Positions 24,075-34,452 of a DNA stretch of 64,000 nucleotides are shown here, piece after piece; within the stretch, counting starts at the first letter, position 1; each line of letters begins with the position of its first letter. Source of the DNA: 20CM-4-69-16 sp035637455. GTDB taxonomy: Bacteria; Gemmatimonadota; Gemmatimonadetes; Gemmatimonadales; GWC2-71-9. Both the position numbers and the translations under genes were made by a program. The notes under the pieces were generated by a model. It was not told where the DNA came from, searched no databases, and saw only the letters and a program-made list of their open reading frames with translations. The DNA lies in NCBI GenBank assembly GCA_035637455.1, contig DASPXE010000098.1:1-64000 (forward strand), in the 5' to 3' direction.

Positions 24075-26177
24075 TTGCTGGCCGCCGTCGCCCTCGGCTG
24101 GCGGGCGATCCGCCTGCAGCGACGGCTGGAGCGCAGCGAGCGGGACCGCCGGCGGGCGGCGGACGAGCTCAATCGCCGGCTCTCGGAGCTGTTTTCCCTC
24201 CAGGAGCTCTCCTACATCCTCTCCGGGTCGCTCCAGCTCGAGCGCATCGTGGAGCAGGTGGTGCGCTACGCCATGCGGTTCCTCGAGGCGAAGGGGGCCC
24301 TGGTGGCGCTCGCCGCAGAGGGCGAGGGCGAAGGAGCGGAGGACGCTGATCGGCGCCGGCTCAAGGTGACGGCCGCCGAGGGGTCGCTTGCCCCGTTGCG
24401 GGGAGGGGCGATCGGCCCCGACGACCCGGGACTGATCGCGCGCTCGGTCACGGGCGAGCGCGTCGAGCTGGTGCACAGCACGGACAGCGAGCCCACCCCG
24501 CTCGTGGCCGCGATCCAGGTCGCCTCGGCGGCCGCCGTGCCGCTGCGGGCCCACGGCGTGCTGGTCGGCACGCTCGTGATCGCCGACCCGCGCGACGGCG
24601 TCTTCGCTCCGGAGGACGTCCGGCTGCTGTCCACGGTCGCGACGCATGCCGCCATCGTGATCGCGAACGCCCGCTTCTTCGAAATGGTCCACCACGCGAA
24701 GGAGCAGTGGGAGACGGCGTTCGACGCGCTGAGCGAGGGGATCGCGGTCGTGGACACGCAGGGCTCGATCCGCCGAGCCAACCGCTCGCTCGCCGCGATG
24801 CTCGATAGTCCGATTCCGTCGGTCATCGGTCTCGACCTCGGGACCGCGCTGCTGGGGCAGTCGCCGGCGCTCGTCGACCTGCTCGCCGCGGCACGGCGTG
24901 GCGAGCGGGCTCAGCCGCTCGTGCTCCGCTCCGCGCCGCTGGGCCGGGCGCTGCGCGTGAACGCGGCCCGCATCCCGAGTCCGGAACAGGAAGCGAGCGT
25001 CGTCGTCCTGGTGGAGGACGTCACCGACCAGCAGCAGATGGAGGCCCAGCTCATCCAGAGCGAGAAGCTCGCCGCCGTCGGGCAGCTCGTGTCGGGTGTC
25101 GCTCACGAGCTCAACAACCCGCTGACCTCCATCGCCGGGCTGTCGGAGTTTCTGCTGGAGCAGAAGGAGCTGGCCAGCAAGGATCGCGGCCATCTCCGCG
25201 TGATTCACGAGCAGGCGGAGCGGGCCAGCCGGATCGTGCGCAACCTGCTGACCTTCGCGCGCAAGGGCCCCGCCGAGCAGGCCCGCGTGAACCTGAACGA
25301 CGTGATCCAGCGCACCCTGATGCTGATGGCGCATGATCTGAAGCTGAAGGACATCACGGTCGAGAAGGTGCTGCCCACGACGATTCCCGAGGTCGTGGGC
25401 GACCGTCACGCGCTGCAGCAGGTGGTGCTCAACCTGCTCAACAACGCGGCGCAGGCGGTCGCGGACAACACACCCGGGCAGCGGCGCCTCATCTGCATCA
25501 ACACGTCGTTCGACGACCGCGTGCGGATGCGGGTCTCCGATTCGGGGCCGGGCATCCCCGACGAGGTCGTGCCGCAACTGTTCACGCCCTTCTTTACGAC
25601 CAAGGAACCCGGGCAGGGCACGGGCCTCGGCCTGTCCATCACCTATTCGATCGTAGAAGCGCACGGCGGGCGCATCACCGTGGAGTGTCCGCCGGAAGGC
25701 GGCGCAGCCTTCCTGGTGGACCTGCCCCCCGCCCCTCCCATTCCACCCCCGACGAGGGACGCCGCGGGGCGCGAGCCGCACGCGCCGCCCACCGCCCCGC
25801 TCGCGAAACGCACCATCCTGCTCGTGGACGACGACCCCGCGGTACGGCGCATGGTGAAAGCGCTGTTCGGCCGCGAAGGACACACGGTAGAGGTGGCGCG
25901 CAGCGCGCAGCACGCGCTCGACCTGGCGCGCACGCGCACCTACGACCTCATCCTGGCGGACGCGCGGGCGATGACGCGCGACCACCTGTTCGTAGAGCAG
26001 CTGGTGGAATTGCACCCCGGCCTGAAGCCGCGGATTCTCGTGGCGACCGGCGATGTGCGCGCCTCGACGGAGGAGGCGCTGGCCCATCTCGGCCTGCGCT
26101 ACGTGCGCAAGCCCTTCAACCTGCGGGACCTGCGGGACGAAGCCGCGCAGGTGTGGGCGGCGGTGACGCTGTCGTAG
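24075..26177 (+). CDS. membrane-bound hybrid histidine kinase (TM-GAF-PAS-HisKA-HATPase-REC)
   Basis: An N-terminal membrane helix (TALLLAAVALGWRAI) is followed by a short coiled coil, a GAF domain (about residues 45-210), a PAS domain (about 215-325), the dimerisation domain with H-box GVAHELNNPL (His344 counted from the TTG), N-box LLNNAAQAV, G-boxes DSGPGIP and GTGLGLSI, and a receiver with LLVDDDPAVR and Asp629 (ILADAR). It is a class of hybrid kinase that phosphorylates its own receiver. The TTG at 24075 falls inside the helix; an ACG at 24048 with ideal ribosome spacing would include the whole helix. The receiver end is duplicated at 28137. Confidence 0.9.
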   Translation: MLAAVALGWRAIRLQRRLERSERDRRRAADELNRRLSELFSLQELSYILSGSLQLERIVEQVVRYAMRFLEAKGALVALAAEGEGEGAEDADRRRLKVTAAEGSLAPLRGGAIGPDDPGLIARSVTGERVELVHSTDSEPTPLVAAIQVASAAAVPLRAHGVLVGTLVIADPRDGVFAPEDVRLLSTVATHAAIVIANARFFEMVHHAKEQWETAFDALSEGIAVVDTQGSIRRANRSLAAMLDSPIPSVIGLDLGTALLGQSPALVDLLAAARRGERAQPLVLRSAPLGRALRVNAARIPSPEQEASVVVLVEDVTDQQQMEAQLIQSEKLAAVGQLVSGVAHELNNPLTSIAGLSEFLLEQKELASKDRGHLRVIHEQAERASRIVRNLLTFARKGPAEQARVNLNDVIQRTLMLMAHDLKLKDITVEKVLPTTIPEVVGDRHALQQVVLNLLNNAAQAVADNTPGQRRLICINTSFDDRVRMRVSDSGPGIPDEVVPQLFTPFFTTKEPGQGTGLGLSITYSIVEAHGGRITVECPPEGGAAFLVDLPPAPPIPPPTRDAAGREPHAPPTAPLAKRTILLVDDDPAVRRMVKALFGREGHTVEVARSAQHALDLARTRTYDLILADARAMTRDHLFVEQLVELHPGLKPRILVATGDVRASTEEALAHLGLRYVRKPFNLRDLRDEAAQVWAAVTLS

Positions 26178-26188
26178 GACCTCGGAGC

Positions 26189-28123
26189 CTACCGCTGTGG
26201 ATAACCGACCGCCGCCAGCGCCGTGGTGATCTCGTCGAGGATCGTCGGATCGTCGATCGTCGGGGGAACGCGGTACTCCATCCCGTCCGCGATCTTCTTG
26301 ATGGTGCCGCGCAGGATCTTGCCGGACCGTGTCTTGGGTAACCGCTGCACGACGAGGGCCGTCCGAAAGGCGGCAACCGGGCCGATCCGCTCGCGCACCA
26401 TCCGCGCGAGCTCTTCGGCGATGGCGTCGGGGGGGCGTCGCACGCCGGCCTTGAGGACGACGAGCCCCAGCGGGACCTCGCCTTTGATGTCGTCGGCCAC
26501 GCCCATCACGGCGCACTCTGCCACGTCGGGGTGGGAGGCGAGCACCTCCTCCATAGCGCCAGTGGACAGCCGGTGGCCCGCCACGTTGATGATGTCGTCG
26601 GTGCGGCCCATCACCCAGAGATAGCCGTCTGCGTCCTTATAGCCCGCGTCGGCGGTGAGGTAGTAGCCGGGGTAGCGACTCATATACGACCGCACATAGC
26701 CCTCGTCGTTGTTCCAGAGGGTCGGCAGGCAGCCGGGGGGCAACGGCAGCCGGATCGCGATGTTCCCCGTCTGGGCAGCGGGTAGCTCGCGCCCGTCCTC
26801 CCCGAGGACGCGCACATCGTAACCCGCGACCGCCTTGGTGCACGAGCCTGGCTTGACCGGCAGCATGCCCAGTCCCATGCAGTTCGCCCCGATGGGCCAG
26901 CCGGTCTCCGTTTGCCACCAGTGATCGATGACCGGGACGCCCAGCTGCTGCTCCGCCCAGTGGAGCGTATCCGGATCGCACCGCTCGCCGGCGAGGAAGA
27001 ACGTCCGGAACCCGCTCAGATCGTACCGCCGGACGTGGGCTCCGTTCGGATCGTCGCGCTTGATGGCGCGGACCGCCGTGGGAGCGGTGAAGAAAACGCG
27101 CACCCGGTGCTGCGAGATCACGCGCCAGAAGGCGCCAGGATCGGGCGTGCCGACGGGCTTCCCCTCGTACAGGACCGTGGTGTTCCCATTGAACAGCGGA
27201 CCGTAGACGATGTAGGAGTGGCCGACAGCCCAGCCGAGGTCGGAGGCGGCCCAATAGACCTCGCCGGGCGCCGCGCCGTAGATATGCGTCATGCTCCACT
27301 TGAGCGCCACGAGGTGGCCGCCGTTGTCGCGGACGACGCCCTTCGGCTCCCCCGTCGTGCCCGACGTGTAGAGGATGTAGAGGGGATCGGTGGCGGCGAC
27401 CGGAACGCACTCCGCCGGCTGGGCGCTGGCCATGAGCTCCGACCAGTCGAGGTCGCGCCCGGAGACCAGCGGGGCAGGCTCTTGTGGCCGTTGCAGGATG
27501 ATGCAGTGGCGCGGCTGCACGGAAGCGAGGTCGACCGCCTTGTCGAGCAGCGGCTTGTAGGGAACGACGCGATTCACCTCGATGCCGCACGACGCCGAGA
27601 CAATCAGCTTCGGCTCGGCGTGACTGATGCGGGCCGCCAGCTCGTGGGAAGCGAAGCCCCCGAACACGACCGAATGGATGGCCCCGATCCGCGCGCACGC
27701 GAGCATCGCGATGGCCGCCTCTGGGACCATCGGCATGTAGATAATGACCCGGTCGCCCTTGCCGACGCCCTGTCCGATCAGCGCCCCAGCGAAGCGAGCC
27801 ACGTCATTCAGCAGTTCTCGATATGTAAACGTCCGGATGGCTCCCGTAACCGGGCTGTCGTAGATGAGCGCCGGCTGGTCGGCCCTGCCGTGCTCGACGT
27901 GCCAATCGAGGGCGTTGTAACAGGTGTTGACCACGCCGCCGGGGAACCAGCGGTAGAACGGGGGTCGCGAGGCATCGAGCACGCGCTCCCATCTGCGGTA
28001 CCATTGGACGGCCTCGGCGGCTTCCGCCCAAAACCGCTCCGGCTCCTTGAGCCACGCGGCGTAGACTTGTTCCTGGGAGCTCCGGCGGCTCTGGATCGGC
28101 GGCGTGTTCGGCGTGCGGTTCAC
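26189..28123 (-). CDS. acyl-CoA synthetase, propionyl/acetyl-CoA synthetase type (PrpE/ACSS3-like)
   Basis: These enzymes activate short-chain acids with ATP and CoA through an acyl-adenylate. Motifs include YILYTSGTTGEPKGVVRD (P-loop), WWQTETGWP (A5-type motif), YYLTADAGYKDADGYLWVMGR and the C-terminal catalytic lysine in PKTRSGKILRG. The 644-residue length and DHWWQTETG favour the propionyl-CoA synthetase/ACSS3 group over Acs; the substrate is not certain. The start is GTG. It is transcribed against the kinase, ending 11 bases after it, and at its other end abuts a degenerate copy of the kinase's receiver tail. Confidence 0.88.
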   Translation of the reverse strand: MNRTPNTPPIQSRRSSQEQVYAAWLKEPERFWAEAAEAVQWYRRWERVLDASRPPFYRWFPGGVVNTCYNALDWHVEHGRADQPALIYDSPVTGAIRTFTYRELLNDVARFAGALIGQGVGKGDRVIIYMPMVPEAAIAMLACARIGAIHSVVFGGFASHELAARISHAEPKLIVSASCGIEVNRVVPYKPLLDKAVDLASVQPRHCIILQRPQEPAPLVSGRDLDWSELMASAQPAECVPVAATDPLYILYTSGTTGEPKGVVRDNGGHLVALKWSMTHIYGAAPGEVYWAASDLGWAVGHSYIVYGPLFNGNTTVLYEGKPVGTPDPGAFWRVISQHRVRVFFTAPTAVRAIKRDDPNGAHVRRYDLSGFRTFFLAGERCDPDTLHWAEQQLGVPVIDHWWQTETGWPIGANCMGLGMLPVKPGSCTKAVAGYDVRVLGEDGRELPAAQTGNIAIRLPLPPGCLPTLWNNDEGYVRSYMSRYPGYYLTADAGYKDADGYLWVMGRTDDIINVAGHRLSTGAMEEVLASHPDVAECAVMGVADDIKGEVPLGLVVLKAGVRRPPDAIAEELARMVRERIGPVAAFRTALVVQRLPKTRSGKILRGTIKKIADGMEYRVPPTIDDPTILDEITTALAAVGYPQR

Positions 28124-28136
28124 GACCTGACCCGTG

Positions 28137-28223
28137 GGCCTGGGCTACGTCCGCAAGCCCTTTGATCTCCGCGCATGACGAGACGAGGCAGCGCGAGGAT
28201 TGGCGGCCGCCACGCTATCGTAG
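28137..28223 (+). pseudogene. relic of a receiver-domain C-terminus, homologous to the kinase tail
   Basis: Twenty-nine codons align without gaps to the last 29 codons of the kinase at 26091-26177, including the terminal TAG: 63 of 87 bases and 20 of 28 residues agree (GLGYVRKPFDLRA versus GLRYVRKPFNLRD). An in-frame TGA at codon 14 makes it non-functional. It lies immediately beyond the start of the acyl-CoA synthetase gene and is antisense to the end of the ATL gene. Confidence 0.8.
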
Positions 28224-28534
28224 GCCTCGGCGGGCCAACCGAACACGGCTAGGTTCACCGCGCCACCGGCCGCGAACTTCACCCCTTCCCGCAGCAGCAG
28301 CGCGCGCTGTACCACCGAGCCGTGATCCGCGCCCGAGAGCGAGATGCGACCCGCCGCGTTGAGCACCCGCCACCACGGCACGTCGCTCTCCTCGGGGAGC
28401 GCGGAGAGCGCCCACCCGACGGTGCGCGCCGCGCCCGGGCGCCCGGCGAGGCGCGCCACCACGCCGTAGGTCGCCACCCGACCCTTGGGGATGTGGCGCA
28501 CGACGCGGTAGATGCGGTGATAGAAGGGGTTCAC
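28145..28534 (-). CDS. alkyltransferase-like protein (ATL, MGMT family without active Cys)
   Basis: The MGMT-type winged-helix core is clear: VVRHIPKGRVATYGVVARLAG and the active loop PWWRVLNAAGRIS. In true O6-methylguanine methyltransferases this loop reads PCHRV; here the Cys is replaced by Trp, as in ATL proteins that bind O6-alkylguanine and pass it to nucleotide excision repair. The length of 129 includes about 25 extra C-terminal residues, mostly basic, which are the antisense of the relic at 28137 and probably not ancestral. The GTG start overlaps the hisF stop as GTGA. Confidence 0.87.
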   Translation of the reverse strand: MNPFYHRIYRVVRHIPKGRVATYGVVARLAGRPGAARTVGWALSALPEESDVPWWRVLNAAGRISLSGADHGSVVQRALLLREGVKFAAGGAVNLAVFGWPAEAYDSVAAANPRAASSRHARRSKGLRT

Positions 28535-29307
28535 GGCCGGACGGGGTAGCCGCGGCTCGCCAGATAGGCGCGGGCTTCGGGGACCGTGGTGCCGCGATAA
28601 TGGAATAGCGTCGCCGCGAGTACGCCGTGTGCGCCGGCGTCGAGCGCCGCGGCGAGGTGCTCGAGCTTCCCCGCCCCGCCGGAGGCGATCACGGGAATCC
28701 GCACCGCTTGCGCGACGGCCCGGGTGAGGGGAAGGTCGTAGCCGTGCTGGGTGCCGTCGGTATCCATCGAAGTCAGCAGGATCTCCCCCGCTCCGAGGTC
28801 TTGCAGTCGCACCACCCACTCCACGACTTCGAGTCCGGTGGGCTCGCGTCCCCCCCGAACCATGACTTCCCACCCATCTCCCTCCCCCTCCCCCCTCCCC
28901 GCTCCCCGGCCTTTCGCGTCGACCGCGGCGATCACGCACTGCCGCCCGAACTCGTCGGCGAGGCGGGTCACGAGCGCGGGATCGCGCACCGCGGCGGTGT
29001 TGACGGCCACCTTGTCCGCCCCCGAGCGGAGCACCTGCCGCGCGTCCGCCACGCTGCGGATCCCGCCTCCAACAGTAAACGGAACGAACAGCCTGTCAGC
29101 GACGCGGCTCACCAAATCAATGAGGGTCCCGCGCTCCTCGTGACTGGCCGCGATGTCGAGGAAGACGATCTCGTCCGCCCCCTCGGCGTCGTAGCGCGCG
29201 GCCTGCTCCGCCGGGTCACCCGCGTCCCGCAGCTCCCGGAAGTGCACCCCCTTCACGACCCGCCCCCCGGCCACGTCCAGACAGGGGATGAGCCGCCGCG
29301 CTAGCAT
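28531..29307 (-). CDS. hisF: imidazole glycerol phosphate synthase subunit HisF
   Basis: HisF is the cyclase TIM barrel that joins PRFAR with ammonia from HisH. Its N-terminus RRLIPCLDVAGGRVVKGVHF, the catalytic Asp in PCLD (N-terminal) and Asp in SMDTDGTQHGYDL, and phosphate loops (VGGGIRS, ASGGAG) are present. The loop after IAAVDAK carries a low-complexity stretch, GRGAGRGEGEGDG, encoded by a G-rich tract (minus strand 28880-28911). At 258 residues the total length stays within the family range. The start overlaps the NUDIX stop by seven bases. Confidence 0.94.
   Translation of the reverse strand: MLARRLIPCLDVAGGRVVKGVHFRELRDAGDPAEQAARYDAEGADEIVFLDIAASHEERGTLIDLVSRVADRLFVPFTVGGGIRSVADARQVLRSGADKVAVNTAAVRDPALVTRLADEFGRQCVIAAVDAKGRGAGRGEGEGDGWEVMVRGGREPTGLEVVEWVVRLQDLGAGEILLTSMDTDGTQHGYDLPLTRAVAQAVRIPVIASGGAGKLEHLAAALDAGAHGVLAATLFHYRGTTVPEARAYLASRGYPVRP
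28880..28911 (-). repeat. G-rich tract in the hisF coding strand (quadruplex-prone)
   Basis: The coding strand reads GGCCGGGG followed by four further runs of three to six G separated by A or AGC. It encodes the GRGAGRGEGEG segment. A near twin with the same GGCCGGGGA edge is in glmM at 44129-44158. Confidence 0.75.
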
Positions 29308-29804
29308 ACGCGCAGCACGTCATCCAGCAAGCCCGCGTCCCCACCCCCCAGGATTGACAAAATGTCATCCAGTGCTCTGCGCTCCCGGGGCCAGGCGAGC
29401 CGTGCGGCGGCCGCCGGCGGCGCCAGCCACTCGGCCCGATCGTGCTCCGCCGACACTCGTGGGGCGGCCGCGGGATCGACGAACGCCGCGAACACGGGAC
29501 CGAGCGCTACTTGGTCGACGCGGTGACGGTAGAACGCTTCCACCCGGCTGGCGTTGTACAACCGCACCGGCTCGTAGCCGGTCTCCTCCTGCAGCTCGCG
29601 CAGCGCCGCCGCGACCGGCGTCTCGCCGGGCTCGACAGTGCCATGCACCGTTTCCCACGAGCCGGGCGAGCGGCCGTCGGGACCGCGGCGCAGCACCAGG
29701 ACCTCGAGACCGTCCGGAGGGGCGGCGGGGCCGGGGCGAGGCGCCCGTCGCAGCACGTAGACGTCGACGAACGAGACGCGCACCTCGGTCACGGGTTCCA
29801 GCAC
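29301..29804 (-). CDS. NUDIX hydrolase inside the histidine operon
   Basis: The Nudix box is complete: GTVEPGETPVAAALRELQEETG, with the Glu residues that bind Mg2+ for hydrolysis of nucleoside diphosphate-linked compounds. The substrate is not known. It starts inside hisH (16-base overlap; GTG, with another GTG 12 bases further on) and its stop overlaps the start of hisF by seven bases, so it is translated with the histidine enzymes. hisA, usually at this place, is missing. It may remove a damaged nucleotide or replace the HisE-like pyrophosphohydrolase step, but both are inference. Confidence 0.85.
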   Translation of the reverse strand: MLEPVTEVRVSFVDVYVLRRAPRPGPAAPPDGLEVLVLRRGPDGRSPGSWETVHGTVEPGETPVAAALRELQEETGYEPVRLYNASRVEAFYRHRVDQVALGPVFAAFVDPAAAPRVSAEHDRAEWLAPPAAAARLAWPRERRALDDILSILGGGDAGLLDDVLRVC

Positions 29805-30412
29805 GCGAACGCGCGCAGCAGCGTCAGCCCCGCCGCCTGCGACTTTTCGGGATGAAATTGCACGCCCAGCACGTTCTCCGCTCCGACGATCGTGGGAAAC
29901 GCCGAGCCATACTCGGCCTCGGCGAGAGCGCGCGCCGGGTCGACGTCGGCGGGATGGTAGCTGTGGACGTGGTAGAAGAAGGCCTCGCCGCCGCCGAACG
30001 CCGCCGCGAGCGCCGGGTGGGCCTGGCCGCGCGCCGTGAGCCGCACACGCGCCCAGCCCACGTGCGGCACCGGGAGCTGGGTCTGGAACCGCGCTACGCG
30101 CCCCGGGAGCAACCCCAGTCCCGGGACGCCGGGCGCCTCCTCACTCTCCGCGAGCAAAAGCTGCAACCCGAGGCAGATGCCGAGCACGGGGCGGCCGGCG
30201 CGCGCCACGTCGGTGACCGCCTCGCCCAGACCGGTCTCGTCCAGGCGCCGTCTCGCAGCTGCGAAGTTGCCGACGCCCGGCAGCACCACGCGCTCGGCGT
30301 GGCGCAGTGTGTCGGCGTCGTCGGTGAGCGTAGGCGCCTCCCCGCCCGCGGCGCGCAACGCCCGCAGCACGCTCTGGGTGTTCGACGCGCCGTAGTCGGC
30401 CACGGCGATCAC
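29789..30412 (-). CDS. hisH: imidazole glycerol phosphate synthase subunit HisH
   Basis: HisH is the glutaminase subunit of the HisFH complex. The class I amidotransferase catalytic Cys (VLGICLGLQLL), His and Glu (QFHPEKSQ) and oxyanion strand LPGVGNFA are present. At 207 residues it is normal. The start is GTG, immediately after the hisB stop. Its own stop lies inside the NUDIX gene, so HisH and HisF are separated in the operon by an extra coding region instead of the usual hisA. Confidence 0.94.
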   Translation of the reverse strand: MIAVADYGASNTQSVLRALRAAGGEAPTLTDDADTLRHAERVVLPGVGNFAAARRRLDETGLGEAVTDVARAGRPVLGICLGLQLLLAESEEAPGVPGLGLLPGRVARFQTQLPVPHVGWARVRLTARGQAHPALAAAFGGGEAFFYHVHSYHPADVDPARALAEAEYGSAFPTIVGAENVLGVQFHPEKSQAAGLTLLRAFACWNP

Positions 30413-31003
30413 CTACAGCGCTCCCTTCGTGGAGGGCACGTCCGGCACGCGGGGGTCGAGGCTCGTCGCCAGCCCGAGCGCACGCGCCGCGGCCTTGAAG
30501 ACGGCCTCCACGATGTGATGCGCGTTCTGGCCCCGCAGCAGATCGACGTGCAGGGTGAGCCCGCCGTGGGTCGCGAGCGCGCGGAAGAACTCGGGCGTGA
30601 GGGCGACGTCATACTCGCCGAGCTGCTGCCACGTGGGAGGTTCGGCGTGGTAGGCGAGGTAGGGCCGCCCGCTCACGTCGACGACCACGCGGGCGAGCGC
30701 CTCGTCGAGCGGAACCGTGGCATCCCCGTAGCGCCGGATGCCGCGCCGCTCGCCCAGCGCCTGCGACAGCGCCTGGCCGAGCACGATGCCTACGTCCTCC
30801 ACCGTGTGATGCTGGTCGACGTGCAGATCGCCCGTGGCGCGGACCTCGAGATCGTACAGCGCGTGCCGCGCCAGCGCTTCGAGCATGTGATCGAAGAAGC
30901 CGATCCCGGTCGCGACTTCGGCCCCGCCCGAGCCGTCGAGCGCGAGGCGCACGCGTACGTCGGTCTCCTTGGTCTTGCGTTTCACGTCGGCGCTGCGGCT
31001 CAT
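30413..31003 (-). CDS. hisB: imidazoleglycerol-phosphate dehydratase HisB (monofunctional)
   Basis: The enzyme makes imidazole-acetol phosphate from IGP. Two manganese-binding repeats are seen: GFFDHMLEALARHALYD and DLHVDQHHTVEDVGIVLG in the N-terminal half, and GQNAHHIVEAVFKAAARAL in the second half. The N-terminal phosphatase domain of the enterobacterial bifunctional protein is absent. The ATG overlaps the hisC stop as ATGA. Upstream frame extension exists on this strand but belongs to the hisC antisense frame. The 196 residues match monofunctional HisB. Confidence 0.95.
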   Translation of the reverse strand: MSRSADVKRKTKETDVRVRLALDGSGGAEVATGIGFFDHMLEALARHALYDLEVRATGDLHVDQHHTVEDVGIVLGQALSQALGERRGIRRYGDATVPLDEALARVVVDVSGRPYLAYHAEPPTWQQLGEYDVALTPEFFRALATHGGLTLHVDLLRGQNAHHIVEAVFKAAARALGLATSLDPRVPDVPSTKGAL

Positions 31004-32097
31004 GCGAGCAGCGCGCTCAACGCTTCGGCCACCGCCTCGACGTCCTCGTCGGTACCGGCAGTGATCCGCAGGCAGCCGTCCAGACCCGGCCCCGCCGACA
31101 CGTCGCGCACCAGAATCCCGTACTCCTCGACCAGCCGGTGGAACACCTCCGCCGCCGGCCGCGCCACGCAGCGGATGAGCACGAAGTTGGCAGCCGAGGG
31201 AAAGGCACGGAGACCCGGGATGCCGGAGAGCCGGCGCTCGAGCAGCTCCCGGCTGCGCCGCACCGCCCGCGTGCGCTCGGCCAGGAGGTCGGCGGCGTCG
31301 AGCGCCGCGTGCGCAGCGGCGAGCGTCACCCGATTCACGTTGTACGGCAGCCGGGCCTTGCCGATCTCCGCCGCTACTGCCGGATGCGCCAGCGCGTACC
31401 CGAAGCGCAGCCCGGCGAGGGACATCGCCTTGCTGAACGTGCGCAGCACCACCAGGCGCGGATGGTCGTTGAGGAGCGGCACGGCGGTCGGGCCGCCGAA
31501 GTCCTGGTACGCCTCGTCCATCACGATCAGCGCGCCGGTCTCGGCGAGCAGCCGCGCCACCGCGCCGTCGGGGAACGGCGTCCCGGTCGGGTTGTTCGGC
31601 GAGTTGACGACGACGAGGGGCGCCCGCGTGTCGCGCGCCGCCCGCACCAGCGCGTCTACGTCGAACTGGAAATCCGGGGACAGCGGCACGGGCACGTGCC
31701 GGCCCCCGTACACCGCGGCGAGCAGGCGGTACAGGCTGAAGGTAGGGGCGGGCGTGACCACCGGCGTCCCCGTGCCCACCGTCACGGCGAGCGTCGCCTG
31801 GATCAGCTCGTTCGAGCCGTTGCCGACCAGCACGCCGCTGGCGAGCCACCCGTGGCGGGCGGCGAGCCGCTCGACCAGCTCCCTGGGAGTGAACGGCGGG
31901 TAGCGGTTCCACGGCTCGCCCCACGCGGCACGGATCACGGCCTTCTTCACCGCCTCGGGCGCGTCGAACGGGCTCTCGTTTTGGTTGAGCTTTCGGGGCG
32001 CTGGGGGCGCCTCGAGCGTGTAGGCCACCTGGGCGCGAACCTCCGGCTTGATCAACGCGAGGGCGGCGTCGGCCGATGGCGCGGCGGTCGGCTTCAT
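31000..32097 (-). CDS. hisC: histidinol-phosphate aminotransferase HisC
   Basis: A fold-type I PLP enzyme: NQNESPFDAP substrate segment, VVNSPNNPTGTPFPD, MDEAYQDFGG, the PLP lysine in RTFSKAMSLAGLRFGY and the C-terminal Arg in GCLRITAG. It converts imidazole-acetol phosphate to histidinol phosphate with glutamate. The ATG at 32095-32097 is preferred over a TTG at 32154, which lies before the stop of pilB and adds 19 unusual residues. The operon order hisC-hisB-hisH-NUDIX-hisF follows with overlaps at every joint. Confidence 0.93.
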   Translation of the reverse strand: MKPTAAPSADAALALIKPEVRAQVAYTLEAPPAPRKLNQNESPFDAPEAVKKAVIRAAWGEPWNRYPPFTPRELVERLAARHGWLASGVLVGNGSNELIQATLAVTVGTGTPVVTPAPTFSLYRLLAAVYGGRHVPVPLSPDFQFDVDALVRAARDTRAPLVVVNSPNNPTGTPFPDGAVARLLAETGALIVMDEAYQDFGGPTAVPLLNDHPRLVVLRTFSKAMSLAGLRFGYALAHPAVAAEIGKARLPYNVNRVTLAAAHAALDAADLLAERTRAVRRSRELLERRLSGIPGLRAFPSAANFVLIRCVARPAAEVFHRLVEEYGILVRDVSAGPGLDGCLRITAGTDEDVEAVAEALSALLA

Positions 32098-32137
32098 GGA
32101 CGCAAACAGGACGGAGCGGGTCGTCGCGGGGCGGCGA

Positions 32138-34399
<2,262 letters not shown>

Positions 34400-34452
34400 C
34401 GGTCAACGTGTCAAAGCTAGCCCCCGGCGCGGCGCCGTCCAGTCCATTTCAC

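Noticed and set aside
23499..26516. 1,005-codon open frame on the minus strand opposite the secreted protein and histidine kinase
   Set aside because: It is antisense to genes with complete, ordered domain motifs; its translation is Arg/His/Gln-rich low-complexity sequence, as expected from GC-biased third positions.
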